Of a stretch of DNA of 64,000 bases, positions 39,175-48,787 are shown piece by piece. A program made the translations under genes and the position numbers. The DNA comes from Microbacterium sp. H1-D42 (GTDB taxonomy: Bacteria; Actinomycetota; Actinomycetes; Actinomycetales; Microbacteriaceae), in NCBI RefSeq assembly GCF_022637555.1, contig NZ_CP093342.1, forward strand, positions 2,170,001 through 2,234,000, written 5' to 3'. The notes beneath the pieces are model-generated. The model worked only from the letters and a program-made list of their open reading frames with translations. It ran no database searches and was not told the origin of the DNA. Each line of letters starts with the position of its first letter. The stretch's first letter is position 1.

Positions 39175-39220
39175 AAAAGGCGGGGTGGATGCTGACCAGC
39201 ATCCACCCCGCCTCTCTTGT
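39175..39220. terminator. Bidirectional terminator
   Basis: GGCGGGGTGGATGCT (39179-39193) pairs perfectly with AGCATCCACCCCGCC (39198-39212), with a 4-base loop. TCTCTT follows on the plus strand and TTTTCT on the minus strand, so it can end both the secreted hydrolase gene and the prfA operon. Confidence 0.9.
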
Positions 39221-39229
39221 GGTTCGGAG

Positions 39230-40309
39230 TCAGTCCTCGCCGCCGAGGGCGGCCAGCTGAGCCTCCTCGTCGGCATGAATCGCCGATTCGATGATCGGGT
39301 CGAGCGCGCCGTCCATCACCTGGTCGAGGTTGTACGCCTTGTAGCCGGTGCGGTGGTCTGCGATGCGGTTCTCGGGGAAGTTGTAGGTGCGGATGCGCTC
39401 GGAGCGGTCCATCCCGCGGATCTGCGAGCGTCGGGCGTCGGAGGCCGCCGCGGCGAGCTCCTCCTGCTGCCTTGCCAGCAGGCGAGCACGCAGCACGCGC
39501 ATGCCCGCTTCGCGGTTCTGCAGCTGCGACTTCTCGTTCTGCATCGACACGACGATGCCGGTGGGCACGTGCGTGATGCGCACAGCGGAGTCGGTCGTGT
39601 TCACCGACTGGCCTCCTGGGCCTGACGAGCGGTACACGTCGATCTTCAGATCGTTCGGATCGATCTGGATCTCTTCGGGCTCGTCGACCTCGGGGAACAC
39701 CAGCACGCCGGTGGTCGAGGTGTGGATGCGCCCCTGTGACTCGGTGGCGGGCACGCGCTGCACGCGGTGCACGCCACCTTCGTACTTCAGGTGCGCCCAG
39801 ACGCCCTGGGAGGGGTCGGCCGACGATCCCTTGATCGCGACCTGGACGTCCTTGTAGCCGCCGAGATCGGACTCGTTGCGCTCGAGGAGCTCGGTCTTCC
39901 AACCGCGATGAGCCGCGTACTGGATGTACATCCGCAGCAGGTCGGCGGCGAACAGCGCCGACTCGGCGCCGCCCTCCCCCGCTTTGATCTCCATGATCAC
40001 GTCGCGCGCATCGTCGGGGTCGCGCGGGATGAGCAGCCTGCGCAGCTTCTCCTGCGCCACGCGCAGTCCCTCTTCGAGGGCCGGCACCTCCTCGGCGAAG
40101 GCGTCGTCCTCGCGGGCGAGCTCGCGCGCCGCCGCGAGGTCGTCGGATGCCGTGTTCCACGCCTCATGCGCAGCGACGATCCGATTCAGCTCGGCGTAGC
40201 GGCGGTTGACGCGCTTGGCACGCGCGGCGTCGGCGTGCACCGCCGAGTCGGAGAGCTCCTCCTGCACCCGGCGGTGCTCGTCGATCAGTGCTTGGACGGA
40301 TTCGAACAC
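39230..40309 (-). CDS. prfA: Peptide chain release factor 1
   Basis: RF1 reads UAG and UAA stop codons. The 359-residue protein has the GGQ loop [18 protein letters not shown] near residue 230 and the usual helical N-terminal domain. The codon-recognition region contains the PAT-type tripeptide in [13 protein letters not shown]. It follows rho by 24 bases; rpmE (L31), often found between them in actinobacteria, is absent here. Confidence 0.97.
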   Translation of the reverse strand: MFESVQALIDEHRRVQEELSDSAVHADAARAKRVNRRYAELNRIVAAHEAWNTASDDLAAARELAREDDAFAEEVPALEEGLRVAQEKLRRLLIPRDPDDARDVIMEIKAGEGGAESALFAADLLRMYIQYAAHRGWKTELLERNESDLGGYKDVQVAIKGSSADPSQGVWAHLKYEGGVHRVQRVPATESQGRIHTSTTGVLVFPEVDEPEEIQIDPNDLKIDVYRSSGPGGQSVNTTDSAVRITHVPTGIVVSMQNEKSQLQNREAGMRVLRARLLARQQEELAAAASDARRSQIRGMDRSERIRTYNFPENRIADHRTGYKAYNLDQVMDGALDPIIESAIHADEEAQLAALGGED

Positions 40310-40333
40310 GCGACTGCTCCGCTCAGAGTCGGA

Positions 40334-42529
40334 TCAGCGGATGCTGTTCTCGTGCGCGTGCGATGAGCCGGTCGACGTGGGTGCCGGCATCGACTTCTGC
40401 ATCTGGAAGAGGAACTCGGCATTCGAGCCGGTCTCCTTCAGCTTGCCGAGCACGACCTCCAGCGCCTGCTGCGGGTCGAGGCCAGCGAGGGCGCGACGCA
40501 GCTTCCAGGTGATCTTGACCTCGTCGGGCGAGAGCAGCATCTCCTCGCGGCGGGTGCTCGACGCGTTGACGTCGACGGCCGGGAAGATCCGCTTGTCGGC
40601 CAGCGCGCGCGACAGGCGCAGCTCGCTGTTGCCGGTGCCCTTGAACTCCTCGAAGATGACCTCGTCCATCTTGGATCCGGTCTCGACGAGCGCAGTGGCG
40701 AGAATGGTCAGCGATCCGCCGTTCTCGATGTTGCGCGCTGCGCCGAAGAAGCGCTTCGGCGGGTACAGCGCCGAAGCGTCGACACCGCCGGTCAGCACAC
40801 GACCCGACGCGGGCGCCGAGATGTTGTACGCGCGGCCCAGACGGGTGATCGAGTCCAGCAGCACGACCACGTCGCGGCCGAGCTCGACGAGGCGCTTGGC
40901 GCGCTCGATGGCCAGCTCCGCGACGGTCGTGTGGTCTTCGGCCGGACGGTCGAACGTCGACGCGATGACCTCGCCCTTGACAGTGCGCTGCATGTCGGTG
41001 ACCTCTTCAGGCCGCTCGTCCACAAGCACGACCATCAGGTGCACCTCGGGGTTGTTCTGCGCGATCGCGTTCGCGATCTGCTGCAGGACGATGGTCTTGC
41101 CGGCCTTGGGCGGCGCGACGATCAGGCCGCGCTGGCCCTTTCCGATGGGGGCGACCAGGTCGATGATGCGCTGAGTCAGCTTCTCGGGCGCGGTCTCGAG
41201 GCGCAGGCGCTCCTGCGGGTAGAGCGGCGTGAGGTTGCCGAACTCGACGCGGTTCGCTGCGTCGTCGGTCGACAGGCCGTTGACCGAGTCGACCTTCACC
41301 AGGGCGTTGTACTTCTGGCGGCCCTGCTGCTCGCCCTCGCGCGGCTGCTTGATGGCGCCGACGACCGCGTCGCCCTTGCGCAGGTTGTACTTCTTGACCT
41401 GGCCGAGGGAGACGTAGACATCGCTGGGCCCTGCGAGATAGCCGGTGGTGCGCACGAACGCGTAGTTGTCGAGGATGTCGAGGATGCCAGCGACCGGGAT
41501 GAGGACGTCGTCCTCGCCGATCTCGGTCTCGAACTCGTCTGCGGTGGTGTTGCCACCGCCACGACGCTTGTTGCGCTGACGAGTGCGACCAGAGGAGTGC
41601 TCGTCGTCGGAGCCGTCGCCCTGGCTGTCATTCCTGCTGCCGCCGTTCTGGCTGCCCTGGTTGCTCTGGCCGCCCTGGCTGCTCGCGCCGCGACCGCGGC
41701 TGCGGCTGCGGTTGCGTCCGCGGCCACGACCGCCGCCATCGCCGTCGGCCGAGTCGCCGTCGGAGGACGAGCCGTCGCCCCCCGTGCTGTCGTTGCCGGA
41801 CGCGTCATCGTTCTTGGAGTCGCGGTCGTTCTTGGAGTCGCGGTCGTTCTTGGAGCCGGCGTTCCTGCCGCCGTTGCGCGACGCGCCGTCGACCTGTGAG
41901 CCGTCCTGCTCAGCGGAGGCCGAGCCGGAGGTCGCGGCGTCCGTGTCGGTCGCCGACGCGGTGTCTGCGTCGTTGTTCTCGGCGGACTTCGCTCCGCGGC
42001 GGCCACGCGCCGGGCGCTTGGCCGGCTCGGCCGAGGCCTCATCAGAGGATCCCTGCGCTGCGGGCGTCTCGTCAGCGCCGGTCGAGCCCTGCTCGGCGGC
42101 GGCCTCTTCGGCCGGTGCGCTGGTCGCTGCCTTTGCCCGTGACGCACGCTTGCGTGCCGGCTTGGCCGGAGCGTCGGCGTCAGCAGCATCCGATGACTTC
42201 GGCACATCGGCTGCACTGGAGCCGGCGTCTGTGGCGGTGCCGTTGTCGGCGCTGGGCAGGTCGAGCGTGTCGGCCTCCACCTTCTTCGCCCGGCTGCGCC
42301 GCGGCGCCTTCGCCTTCGGCTTCTCCTCGGCGGGAGCTTCGGAAGCCGCCTGATCGGCCGGCTGTGCGGCCACAGGGGCTTCCGTCACGGCAGTTGCGGC
42401 TGCAGCTGATGCCGTCGTCGCTCGACGCGGCGCGCGCTTGCGGGCCGGAGCAGCCGCAGGGGCAGCAGCATCAGGGACAGCCGTCTGGGTGGCCGGGGTT
42501 TCGTTCTGGGTCTCGGAGAATGTCTCCAC
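40334..42529 (-). CDS. rho: Transcription termination factor Rho
   Basis: The hexameric RNA helicase that ends untranslated transcripts. At 731 residues it is much longer than E. coli Rho because of an N-terminal extension of about 330 residues, first Ala/Glu/Lys-rich, then Asp/Ser/Asn/Arg/Gly-rich with repeats such as SKNDRD and an [14 protein letters not shown] block. The cold-shock RNA-binding domain ([19 protein letters not shown]) begins near 340 and Walker [16 protein letters not shown] is near 473. Extensions of this kind are common in actinobacterial Rho and add RNA binding. GTG start at 42529 is preceded by AGGGAG at 6 bases. Confidence 0.97.
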   Translation of the reverse strand: METFSETQNETPATQTAVPDAAAPAAAPARKRAPRRATTASAAAATAVTEAPVAAQPADQAASEAPAEEKPKAKAPRRSRAKKVEADTLDLPSADNGTATDAGSSAADVPKSSDAADADAPAKPARKRASRAKAATSAPAEEAAAEQGSTGADETPAAQGSSDEASAEPAKRPARGRRGAKSAENNDADTASATDTDAATSGSASAEQDGSQVDGASRNGGRNAGSKNDRDSKNDRDSKNDDASGNDSTGGDGSSSDGDSADGDGGGRGRGRNRSRSRGRGASSQGGQSNQGSQNGGSRNDSQGDGSDDEHSSGRTRQRNKRRGGGNTTADEFETEIGEDDVLIPVAGILDILDNYAFVRTTGYLAGPSDVYVSLGQVKKYNLRKGDAVVGAIKQPREGEQQGRQKYNALVKVDSVNGLSTDDAANRVEFGNLTPLYPQERLRLETAPEKLTQRIIDLVAPIGKGQRGLIVAPPKAGKTIVLQQIANAIAQNNPEVHLMVVLVDERPEEVTDMQRTVKGEVIASTFDRPAEDHTTVAELAIERAKRLVELGRDVVVLLDSITRLGRAYNISAPASGRVLTGGVDASALYPPKRFFGAARNIENGGSLTILATALVETGSKMDEVIFEEFKGTGNSELRLSRALADKRIFPAVDVNASSTRREEMLLSPDEVKITWKLRRALAGLDPQQALEVVLGKLKETGSNAEFLFQMQKSMPAPTSTGSSHAHENSIR

Positions 42530-42699
42530 GAGTACTCCCTCATATGTCGTGGGAAAAAACAGAGCAATCCAATGAGTGCACGGCGAATGCCGAGCGCATC
42601 ACACGCGCCGACGCAGAGCGTCTGCCAGCCAGTATCGGGATGATTCCGGGGGTCGCGTGCGGATTTCGCAGAAGTGCGATGGGGGCGAGATTCACGAAG

Positions 42700-43695
42700 T
42701 TACGTGGAGCCCTCCGCTCGATCCCTTACTGTACCACCCCGCACGTCGACGGCGAGCATGTGTGCGTCCCAGGGTGTGTCGGTCATGGCATCCGCGACAT
42801 CGACTGCCGCCTGCCGCGCGCCGGGCCCGTCCGCCAGCACCAGCACGCTGGGGCCGGCTCCGGACACCACGGCGGCGAATCCCGCCGCCCGCAGCGCCTG
42901 AACCAGGCGAAGTGTCTCCGGCATGGCCGGCCCACGGTAGTCCTGATGAAGCCGGTCCGCCGTGGCATCCAGCAGCAGTTCCGGGCTCTGCGTCAGGGCA
43001 GCGACGAGCAGCGCCGAGCGCGAGACGTTGAACACGGCGTCCTCGCGAGAGACCTGCGGCGGCTGCAGCGAACGGGCAAGCGATGTCGACATCGTGAATC
43101 CGGGCACGAAGACCACCGGGGCCACACCACGGTGCACGAGCAGTTTCTTGTGCTGCGGACCCCGCTCGCCGGTCCAGGCGATCGTCAGCCCGCCGAACAG
43201 AGCCGGCGCGACGTTGTCCGGGTGCCCCTCCAGCTCGGTCGCGAGTCGCAGCAGGGCGTCGTCGTCGAGGTCGACATCACCGGCGAGCAGTCCCTTGGCG
43301 ATGAGGATGCCCGCTGTGACAGCCGCCCCTGATGACCCGAGCCCGCGGCCATGCGGCACGCCGTTCTCGGCGACGATGCGCAGACCGGGCATCTCGCGCC
43401 CCGCATCCGCGTAGGCATGCGCGATCGCCCGCACGACCAGATTTCCTGCGTCGCGAGGGATCTCCTCGGCGCCGGAACCCGAGACGTCGATCTCGAGGCG
43501 GTCATCGTCGAACGCCGAGACGGTGAGCGTGTCGTAGATGCTCAGCGCGAGCCCGAGCGTGTCGAAACCAGGGCCGAGGTTCGCGCTCGTGGCTGGAACC
43601 GTCACGGTGACGGTGCGCACGGCGCCGTCGACCACGGGCGTAGCCGTGACGACGGGCTCCATGTCGGCCGGGACGACAGTGACGCCCACCGTCAC
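42700..43695 (-). CDS. thrB: Homoserine kinase
   Basis: ThrB phosphorylates homoserine on the way to threonine. The 331-residue GHMP kinase has VPATSANLGPGFDTLG, the ATP loop PHGRGLGSSGAAVTAG (residues 110-126 region) and the C-terminal SGAGPSVLVL. The GTG start overlaps the hom stop (GTGA). thrC, which sits between hom and thrB in mycobacteria, is not here. The 170 bases to rho hold no gene; a weak promoter TTGCTC-17-TATGAG lies close to rho. Confidence 0.95.
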   Translation of the reverse strand: MTVGVTVVPADMEPVVTATPVVDGAVRTVTVTVPATSANLGPGFDTLGLALSIYDTLTVSAFDDDRLEIDVSGSGAEEIPRDAGNLVVRAIAHAYADAGREMPGLRIVAENGVPHGRGLGSSGAAVTAGILIAKGLLAGDVDLDDDALLRLATELEGHPDNVAPALFGGLTIAWTGERGPQHKKLLVHRGVAPVVFVPGFTMSTSLARSLQPPQVSREDAVFNVSRSALLVAALTQSPELLLDATADRLHQDYRGPAMPETLRLVQALRAAGFAAVVSGAGPSVLVLADGPGARQAAVDVADAMTDTPWDAHMLAVDVRGGTVRDRAEGST

Positions 43696-45008
43696 TCCCC
43701 CTCGACGCGCAGCACCGAGACCACGCGCTCGACGACGTCGCTCGCGGTGAGGCGCTCTACCGCCGCGCTGAGAGCGCTGTCAGCCGCACGGTGTGTGCCG
43801 ATGATGAGCCGTGCGGTCGTGCCTTCGGTGCCGTCCTCAGCCGGGATCCCGCTCTGCACGAGCGTCGCCACCGAGACGTCGCCCTCGCTGAGCAGCCCTG
43901 CGATGGTCGCCAGCACGCCCGCCTCGTCAGAGACCTCGAGCGTGATCTGGTAGCGGGTCATCACGTGACCGATCGAGACGACGGGCAGGTTGGCCCTGGT
44001 GGACTCGCCGACACCGGTGCCGCCGGCGATGTGACGGCGGGCGGCGGAGACGACGTCACCGAGCACGGCGGACGCGGTCTGCACGCCGCCGGCGCCGGCG
44101 CCGTAGAACATCAGCGAGCCGGCCGCCTCAGCCTCGACGAAAACGGCGTTGTTCGCGCCGTGCACCGAGGCCAGCGGGTGCGAGCGGGGAACCAGAGCGG
44201 GGTAGACCCGCACCGAGATCGAGTCGGAGCCCGCGCTCGTGAGCCGCTCGCAGACGGCGAGCAGCTTGATGACGAATCCGGCGTCACGCGCCTCCTCGAT
44301 CATCGCCGCTGTGATCGAGGAGATGCCCTCGCGGTGCACGGCCTCCAGCGGGACGGCGGTGTGGAAGGCCAGGGATGCCAGGATCGCGGCCTTCTGCGCG
44401 GCGTCGTAGCCTTCGACATCGGCGGTCGGGTCCGCCTCTGCGTAGCCGAGTCGCTGAGCGTCGGCGAGCACGTCGGCGAAGTCAGCCCCTTCGGTGTCCA
44501 TCCGATCGAGGATGTAGTTCGTGGTGCCGTTGACGATGCCCATGATGCGCACCACGCGGTCGCCGGCGAGCGAATCCCGCAGCGGGCGGATGATCGGGAT
44601 GGCGCCGGCGGCGGCGGCCTCGTAGTACACCGAGGCGCCCACGCGGTCGGCCGCTTCGTAGACCTCGGGACCGTGGGTCGCGAGCAGCGCCTTGTTGGCT
44701 GTGACCACGTCGGCCCCTGAGCCGAGACCGAGCAGGATGTGCGAGCGGGCAGGCTCGATGCCGCCCATCAGCTCGATGACGATGTCGGCGCCGGTGATCA
44801 GCGTCTCGGCATCCGTCGTGAAGAGCTCGCGGGGCAGCTCCACCTCGCGCACCGCGTCCACGTCGCGCACGGCGATGCCGGCGAGCTCGAGGCGCGCGCC
44901 GGCGCGGTCGGCGAGCTCGTCACCGTGTCGCAGCATCAGGGATGCCACCTGCGATCCCACGGCTCCGGCACCAAGCAGCGCCACACGAAGTCGTCGGTAG
45001 TCAGTCAT
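43692..45008 (-). CDS. hom: Homoserine dehydrogenase
   Basis: Hom reduces aspartate semialdehyde to homoserine. The 438-residue enzyme has the NAD(P) motif VALLGAGAVGSQV, the catalytic region YEAAAAGAIPIIRPLRDSLAGD and NGTTNYILDRM, and a C-terminal ACT domain (about 355-425, YQITLEVSDEAGVLATIAGLL) that allows feedback by threonine. It is between lysA and thrB in the same direction, with a coupled start to thrB. Confidence 0.97.
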   Translation of the reverse strand: MTDYRRLRVALLGAGAVGSQVASLMLRHGDELADRAGARLELAGIAVRDVDAVREVELPRELFTTDAETLITGADIVIELMGGIEPARSHILLGLGSGADVVTANKALLATHGPEVYEAADRVGASVYYEAAAAGAIPIIRPLRDSLAGDRVVRIMGIVNGTTNYILDRMDTEGADFADVLADAQRLGYAEADPTADVEGYDAAQKAAILASLAFHTAVPLEAVHREGISSITAAMIEEARDAGFVIKLLAVCERLTSAGSDSISVRVYPALVPRSHPLASVHGANNAVFVEAEAAGSLMFYGAGAGGVQTASAVLGDVVSAARRHIAGGTGVGESTRANLPVVSIGHVMTRYQITLEVSDEAGVLATIAGLLSEGDVSVATLVQSGIPAEDGTEGTTARLIIGTHRAADSALSAAVERLTASDVVERVVSVLRVEGE

Positions 45009-45074
45009 CTGCGCTCCTCAGCACGTCGGGGTCTCGGTTCAGGTTCGTCGGACGCGCACGCCCGGATGCGTGTG

Positions 45075-46466
45075 TCACGGCGCGATGCCCGCGTCGCGGG
45101 TCAGCAGATCGCTCAGGCTCTCGCCGTGCACGATCACGCGCGCCGCACCGTCGCGGACTGCGACGATCGGCGGGCGCGGCACATGGTTGTAGTTGCTCGA
45201 CAGCGGCGCGCAATAGGCGCCAGTCGCGGCGACGGCGAGCAGGTCGCCCGGAGCGACGTCGCCTGGCAGGTACTCGTGGTCGACGACGATGTCGCCGGAC
45301 TCACAGTGCCTGCCGACGACTCGCACCAGCTGCGGACCAGCCGTGCTGACGCGGGAGGCGATCCGCGCCGAGTACTGCGCGCCGTAGAGCGCGGGGCGCG
45401 CATTGTCGCTCATCCCGCCGTCGACGCTCACGTAACGTCGACTGCCGCTGCCGAGCGCGACGTCCTTGGTCGTGCCGACTTCGTACAGTGTCACGCCGGC
45501 GTTGCCGACGATCGCGCGGCCGGGCTCGAACGAGAGGGCGGGGATGCTTATTCCGCGTCGACGGCACGCTTCGGCGACCGCGGAGACGATCCCTTCAGCC
45601 AGCTCGGCGATGGGCACCGGGTCGTCGACCCTGGTGTAGGCGATTCCGAAGCCGCCGCCGAGGTTCAGCTGCGGCACGTCTCCCCCGGCCAGCAGATCCT
45701 TGTGCAGATCGAGCACGCGCGCGGCGGATTCGCGGAAGCCGGCGACACCGAAGATCTGCGAGCCGATGTGACAGTGCAGGCCTGCGAACACCAGGCCCGG
45801 CAGCTCGCGGATGCGGGCGACGGCGGCGGCAGCCTGCGTGAGCGGGAATCCGAACTTCTGGTCCTCGTGTGCGGTGGCGAGGAAGTCGTGCGTCTCGGCG
45901 TGGACGCCGCTGTTGACGCGCAGCATGACGCGCTGCTCGGCACCGGTGCGAGCGACGATCTGTGCGAGCCGCTCGATCTCGATCTCACTGTCGATGATGA
46001 TCGTGCCGACCCCGACGGCGACTGCGCGCTCGAGTTCATTCACGGACTTGTTGTTGCCGTGGAAGCCCAGTCGCGCAGCATCCGCTCCCGCCAGCAGGGC
46101 CACTTCGAGCTCGCCTCCGGTGCAGACGTCGACGTTCAGCTCCTCGTCCAGCATCCACCGCACGATCGTCGTGTTCAGCAGCGCCTTGCCTGCGTAGTAG
46201 ACGCGAGCAGTCGTGCCGTGCTTCGCGGCCGCCGTGTCGAATGCGTCACGAAGGGTGGTCGCGCGTCGCCGCACTTCGCCCTCGTCAAGCACCTGCAGCG
46301 GCGTGCCGTGGATGCGCACAAGCTCCCCTGCGGACATGCCGGCGATGATGAGCTCGCCGTCGGCGGAGCGCTGCGCTGACGCCGGCCAGACCGATCGCAC
46401 CAGATCGTTGGCGTCGTCGGGTACGGCGAGCCAATCGGGCGCGGGCGAGGAGGCAGCGGAATGCAC
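45075..46466 (-). CDS. lysA: Diaminopimelate decarboxylase
   Basis: LysA makes L-lysine from meso-DAP with PLP. The 463-residue protein carries the PLP-lysine motif VYYAGKALL, GFHGNNKS, HCHIGSQIFG, EPGRAIVGNAG and the second-subunit cysteine in GRHCESGD. The start is uncertain: GTG 46466 (VHSAASSPAPDW) fits the family, and another GTG lies 18 bases further upstream in a local direct repeat (CTGTGCATTC). A -10-like TAGAAT near 46545 could drive the operon lysA-hom-thrB. Confidence 0.95.
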   Translation of the reverse strand: MHSAASSPAPDWLAVPDDANDLVRSVWPASAQRSADGELIIAGMSAGELVRIHGTPLQVLDEGEVRRRATTLRDAFDTAAAKHGTTARVYYAGKALLNTTIVRWMLDEELNVDVCTGGELEVALLAGADAARLGFHGNNKSVNELERAVAVGVGTIIIDSEIEIERLAQIVARTGAEQRVMLRVNSGVHAETHDFLATAHEDQKFGFPLTQAAAAVARIRELPGLVFAGLHCHIGSQIFGVAGFRESAARVLDLHKDLLAGGDVPQLNLGGGFGIAYTRVDDPVPIAELAEGIVSAVAEACRRRGISIPALSFEPGRAIVGNAGVTLYEVGTTKDVALGSGSRRYVSVDGGMSDNARPALYGAQYSARIASRVSTAGPQLVRVVGRHCESGDIVVDHEYLPGDVAPGDLLAVAATGAYCAPLSSNYNHVPRPPIVAVRDGAARVIVHGESLSDLLTRDAGIAP

Positions 46467-46604
46467 AGGGCCAGCAGAATGCACAGAGCACCAATCATGT
46501 AGTGGGTCTTCGGGCGGATGACGCACGGCGAGGATGCCCACGATTCTAAGGCACACACGTGCCCAGCCCTGCCCGGAAGTCCTGCCGAGCGGGAGCAGCC
46601 GTGC

Positions 46605-46835
46605 TCAGGCCCGAGGCAGCAGGGCGCGGAAGCCAGAGAGCAGGATCGCCGGGATCAGCAGGGCGGCGGCGAGCCACTGCGAGACGGCCATCCACCCAGC
46701 GGCGACAGCCGCGACGCCGCCATCCTGCTGCTCGGTGAGCACGAAGACGATCCCGGAGATGGCATAGGCGAGTGCCGCGGTGATGAATGCGGTCCAGGTC
46801 GCGATCTCGACTGTTGTCGCACCGTTGTTCCTCAT
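46605..46835 (-). CDS. Small membrane protein
   Basis: A 76-residue protein of no known family with two hydrophobic segments: residues 12-33 (ATWTAFITAALAYAISGIVFV) and 50-70 (AVSQWLAAALLIPAILLSGF). The short loop between them holds EQQDGG. It lies between lysA and yihY, on the strand of lysA. ATG 46835 or an ATG three codons upstream can start it; neither has a strong ribosome site. Confidence 0.7.
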   Translation of the reverse strand: MRNNGATTVEIATWTAFITAALAYAISGIVFVLTEQQDGGVAAVAAGWMAVSQWLAAALLIPAILLSGFRALLPRA

Positions 46836-46888
46836 GGCCGCCATCGTAACCACCGTCGTCGTCGCGTGATCGCGCCGCATCGTCCGGT

Positions 46889-46894
46889 TAGGGT
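46889..46894 (+). promoter_or_regulatory. -10 box, leaderless type
   Basis: TAGGGT ends 8 bases before the ATG at 46902 of the YihY gene. Confidence 0.4.
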
Positions 46895-46901
46895 GATGAG
46901 G

Positions 46902-47975
46902 ATGGGCAGTTCGCCGAGCAGCGAGACTCGTGCCGCCGACGTCAGCTGGGCGGCACGGACCTCGTCTGCCCTGATCCGCTGGATGCTGCGTCGACGTCTC
47001 GTGCGCGCTGCGCTGCTGTACAGCGGCCGACGCGGCCCGATGCTCGCCGACGCCGTCACCTACCGCGCGCTGTTCAGCGTGTTCGCCGGCGTGCTTCTCG
47101 GCTTCTCCGTCGCGGGACTCTGGCTCTCGCAGGACGATGCGGCGTGGGAGGCGATCGTCGGGGCGGTGGATGCCGCCGTGCCTGGCCTGCTCACGACGGG
47201 TGATCAAGCAGGGATCGTCGACCCCGACAGCATCCGCGCACCTGCGGGCCTCTCCATCGCCGGCGTGATCTCGCTGGTGGGTCTGATCGGCTCAGCGCTG
47301 GGTGCGATCGGAGCGATGCGGACGGCGATCCGCACGATCGCCGGCACAGTCTCGACGGACATCGCGTGGTACTTCATCGTGCTGCGCAATCTGCTTCTCG
47401 CGCTGCTGATCGGCGGCGGCTTCGCCGCTGCCGCAGCGCTGACCTTCTCAGGCGAGCTGGTCGTGCGCGTCACCGCGGATGCCCTCGGCCTGCCGTCAGG
47501 GGCGGGAGCCGTGTTCTGGACGACACGGGTGCTTTCGCTGCTGGTCGTCCTGATCCTGAACGCCGTCATCGTGGCGGCCGCGTTCCGCATCCTCTCGGGT
47601 CTGCGCGTCTCCGCTCGGGTGCTGTGGAGCGGTGCGCTGCTCGGCGCCGTGTCGCTGCTGGTGCTGCAGGAGCTCTCCGGACTGTTCGTCGGCGGTGCGA
47701 GCGCGAACCCGCTGCTCGCGTCGTTCGCGTCGCTGCTCGCGCTGCTGCTGTGGTTGAACCTGTCGACTCAGGTGATCCTGCTCGCATGCGCGTTCATGGC
47801 GGTCTCGGCCCGCGAGGAGCACGACAGGGTGACGGCCAGGTTCGGGGCGGAGACGCTCGCCGAGGCGGCCCTGGACCGAGCCGAGCAGGATGTGCGCATC
47901 GCAACGGCGGCGCTCCGCACAGCTCAGCAATCCGTCGCCGAGCAGCACGACGGCAGCGAGAGTTCCGTTCGCTGA
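46902..47975 (+). CDS. YihY/BrkB family membrane protein
   Basis: A 357-residue polytopic protein of the YihY (formerly called RNase BN) family, with about six transmembrane helices and the opening motif RRGPMLADAVTYRALFSVFAG typical of the family. Its function is unknown; a transport or envelope role is usually assumed. The C-terminal 45 residues form an amphipathic charged helix with Ala/Glu/Gln. It interrupts, on the other strand, the usual argS-lysA neighbourhood. ATG 46902 was chosen for its fit to a leaderless promoter; ATG 46896 is two codons earlier. Confidence 0.9.
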   Translation: MGSSPSSETRAADVSWAARTSSALIRWMLRRRLVRAALLYSGRRGPMLADAVTYRALFSVFAGVLLGFSVAGLWLSQDDAAWEAIVGAVDAAVPGLLTTGDQAGIVDPDSIRAPAGLSIAGVISLVGLIGSALGAIGAMRTAIRTIAGTVSTDIAWYFIVLRNLLLALLIGGGFAAAAALTFSGELVVRVTADALGLPSGAGAVFWTTRVLSLLVVLILNAVIVAAAFRILSGLRVSARVLWSGALLGAVSLLVLQELSGLFVGGASANPLLASFASLLALLLWLNLSTQVILLACAFMAVSAREEHDRVTARFGAETLAEAALDRAEQDVRIATAALRTAQQSVAEQHDGSESSVR

Positions 47976-48009
47976 CTGTACTGCTCGCTGAGTGCCCTGC
48001 TCGCCGCGG

Positions 48010-48786
48010 TCAGCGGGGGCAGGTGCCCGGATCGAGCAGCGACTCGTCTGTCGCGATGCGACCGTCCACCGAGATGTCGGCGACGACACGCGATCCGTCG
48101 ACGCGCAGGCCGGTGAGGGTCATGCCGGCGGGCAGCTGGTCGGCGATGCACACGCGGTGTGTCCCTGCGAGCGCCTCTCCGGTGCTGCCGAACAGCGCAG
48201 CGAGACGCTGGATGTCGACCTCGTTGCCCGCGACGGCGACCGAGACAGGGGTCAGCAGCAGATCGCCTTCGTCGGCACCGGCTGTCACAGTCAGCGCGAG
48301 CGGGATCTCGCGGCCGAGCACTGGGATGCCGCCGTGCACGGTGACATCCGGCTCGTCCAGCGTGACCTCAGTGATTGGAAGGTCGGAGCCCTCCAGCAGC
48401 GCGGCGAACTGCGATTGATCGATCGACACGGTCCCCTCTGCTGATCCGAGCGCGCCGCCGCGCAGTGGCACCCCCGTGGCGGTCACCTCGGCGGCGCCGG
48501 TGATGCCCTCGATCGTCACGTCGTCTGATGACAGGCGCAGCTCGTCGAGCGAACCAGCGAGCAGCTGTGGCAGCAGCATGCCCGTCGCCTCGACGTCGAG
48601 CTGCTGATCAGCAGGAAGGCCGAGCTCGTCGATCACCAGGCTGCGCACCGTGCTTGGCACGACGCTGCGGGCGATGAGCTCTGCCGCCACCGCGAGCACG
48701 GCGAGCAGCACGACGACGATCAGCACGATCCACGGCCACCGCGCCCGCTTGCGCGGAGCAGCAGTGGGCATCGCCTCGGTCGTCAT
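48010..48786 (-). CDS. DUF2993 (LmeA-like) membrane-anchored protein
   Basis: A 258-residue protein with an N-terminal anchor (about 18-42, PWIVLIVVVLLAVLAVAAELIA) and an extracytoplasmic DUF2993 beta-rich domain with ARSVVPSTVRSLVIDELGL at its start. The family includes mycobacterial LmeA, which binds lipids and takes part in lipomannan processing; the same role here is only suggested. The start is 1 base after the argS stop, so it is co-translated with argS. Confidence 0.85.
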   Translation of the reverse strand: MTTEAMPTAAPRKRARWPWIVLIVVVLLAVLAVAAELIARSVVPSTVRSLVIDELGLPADQQLDVEATGMLLPQLLAGSLDELRLSSDDVTIEGITGAAEVTATGVPLRGGALGSAEGTVSIDQSQFAALLEGSDLPITEVTLDEPDVTVHGGIPVLGREIPLALTVTAGADEGDLLLTPVSVAVAGNEVDIQRLAALFGSTGEALAGTHRVCIADQLPAGMTLTGLRVDGSRVVADISVDGRIATDESLLDPGTCPR

Positions 48787-48787
48787 G

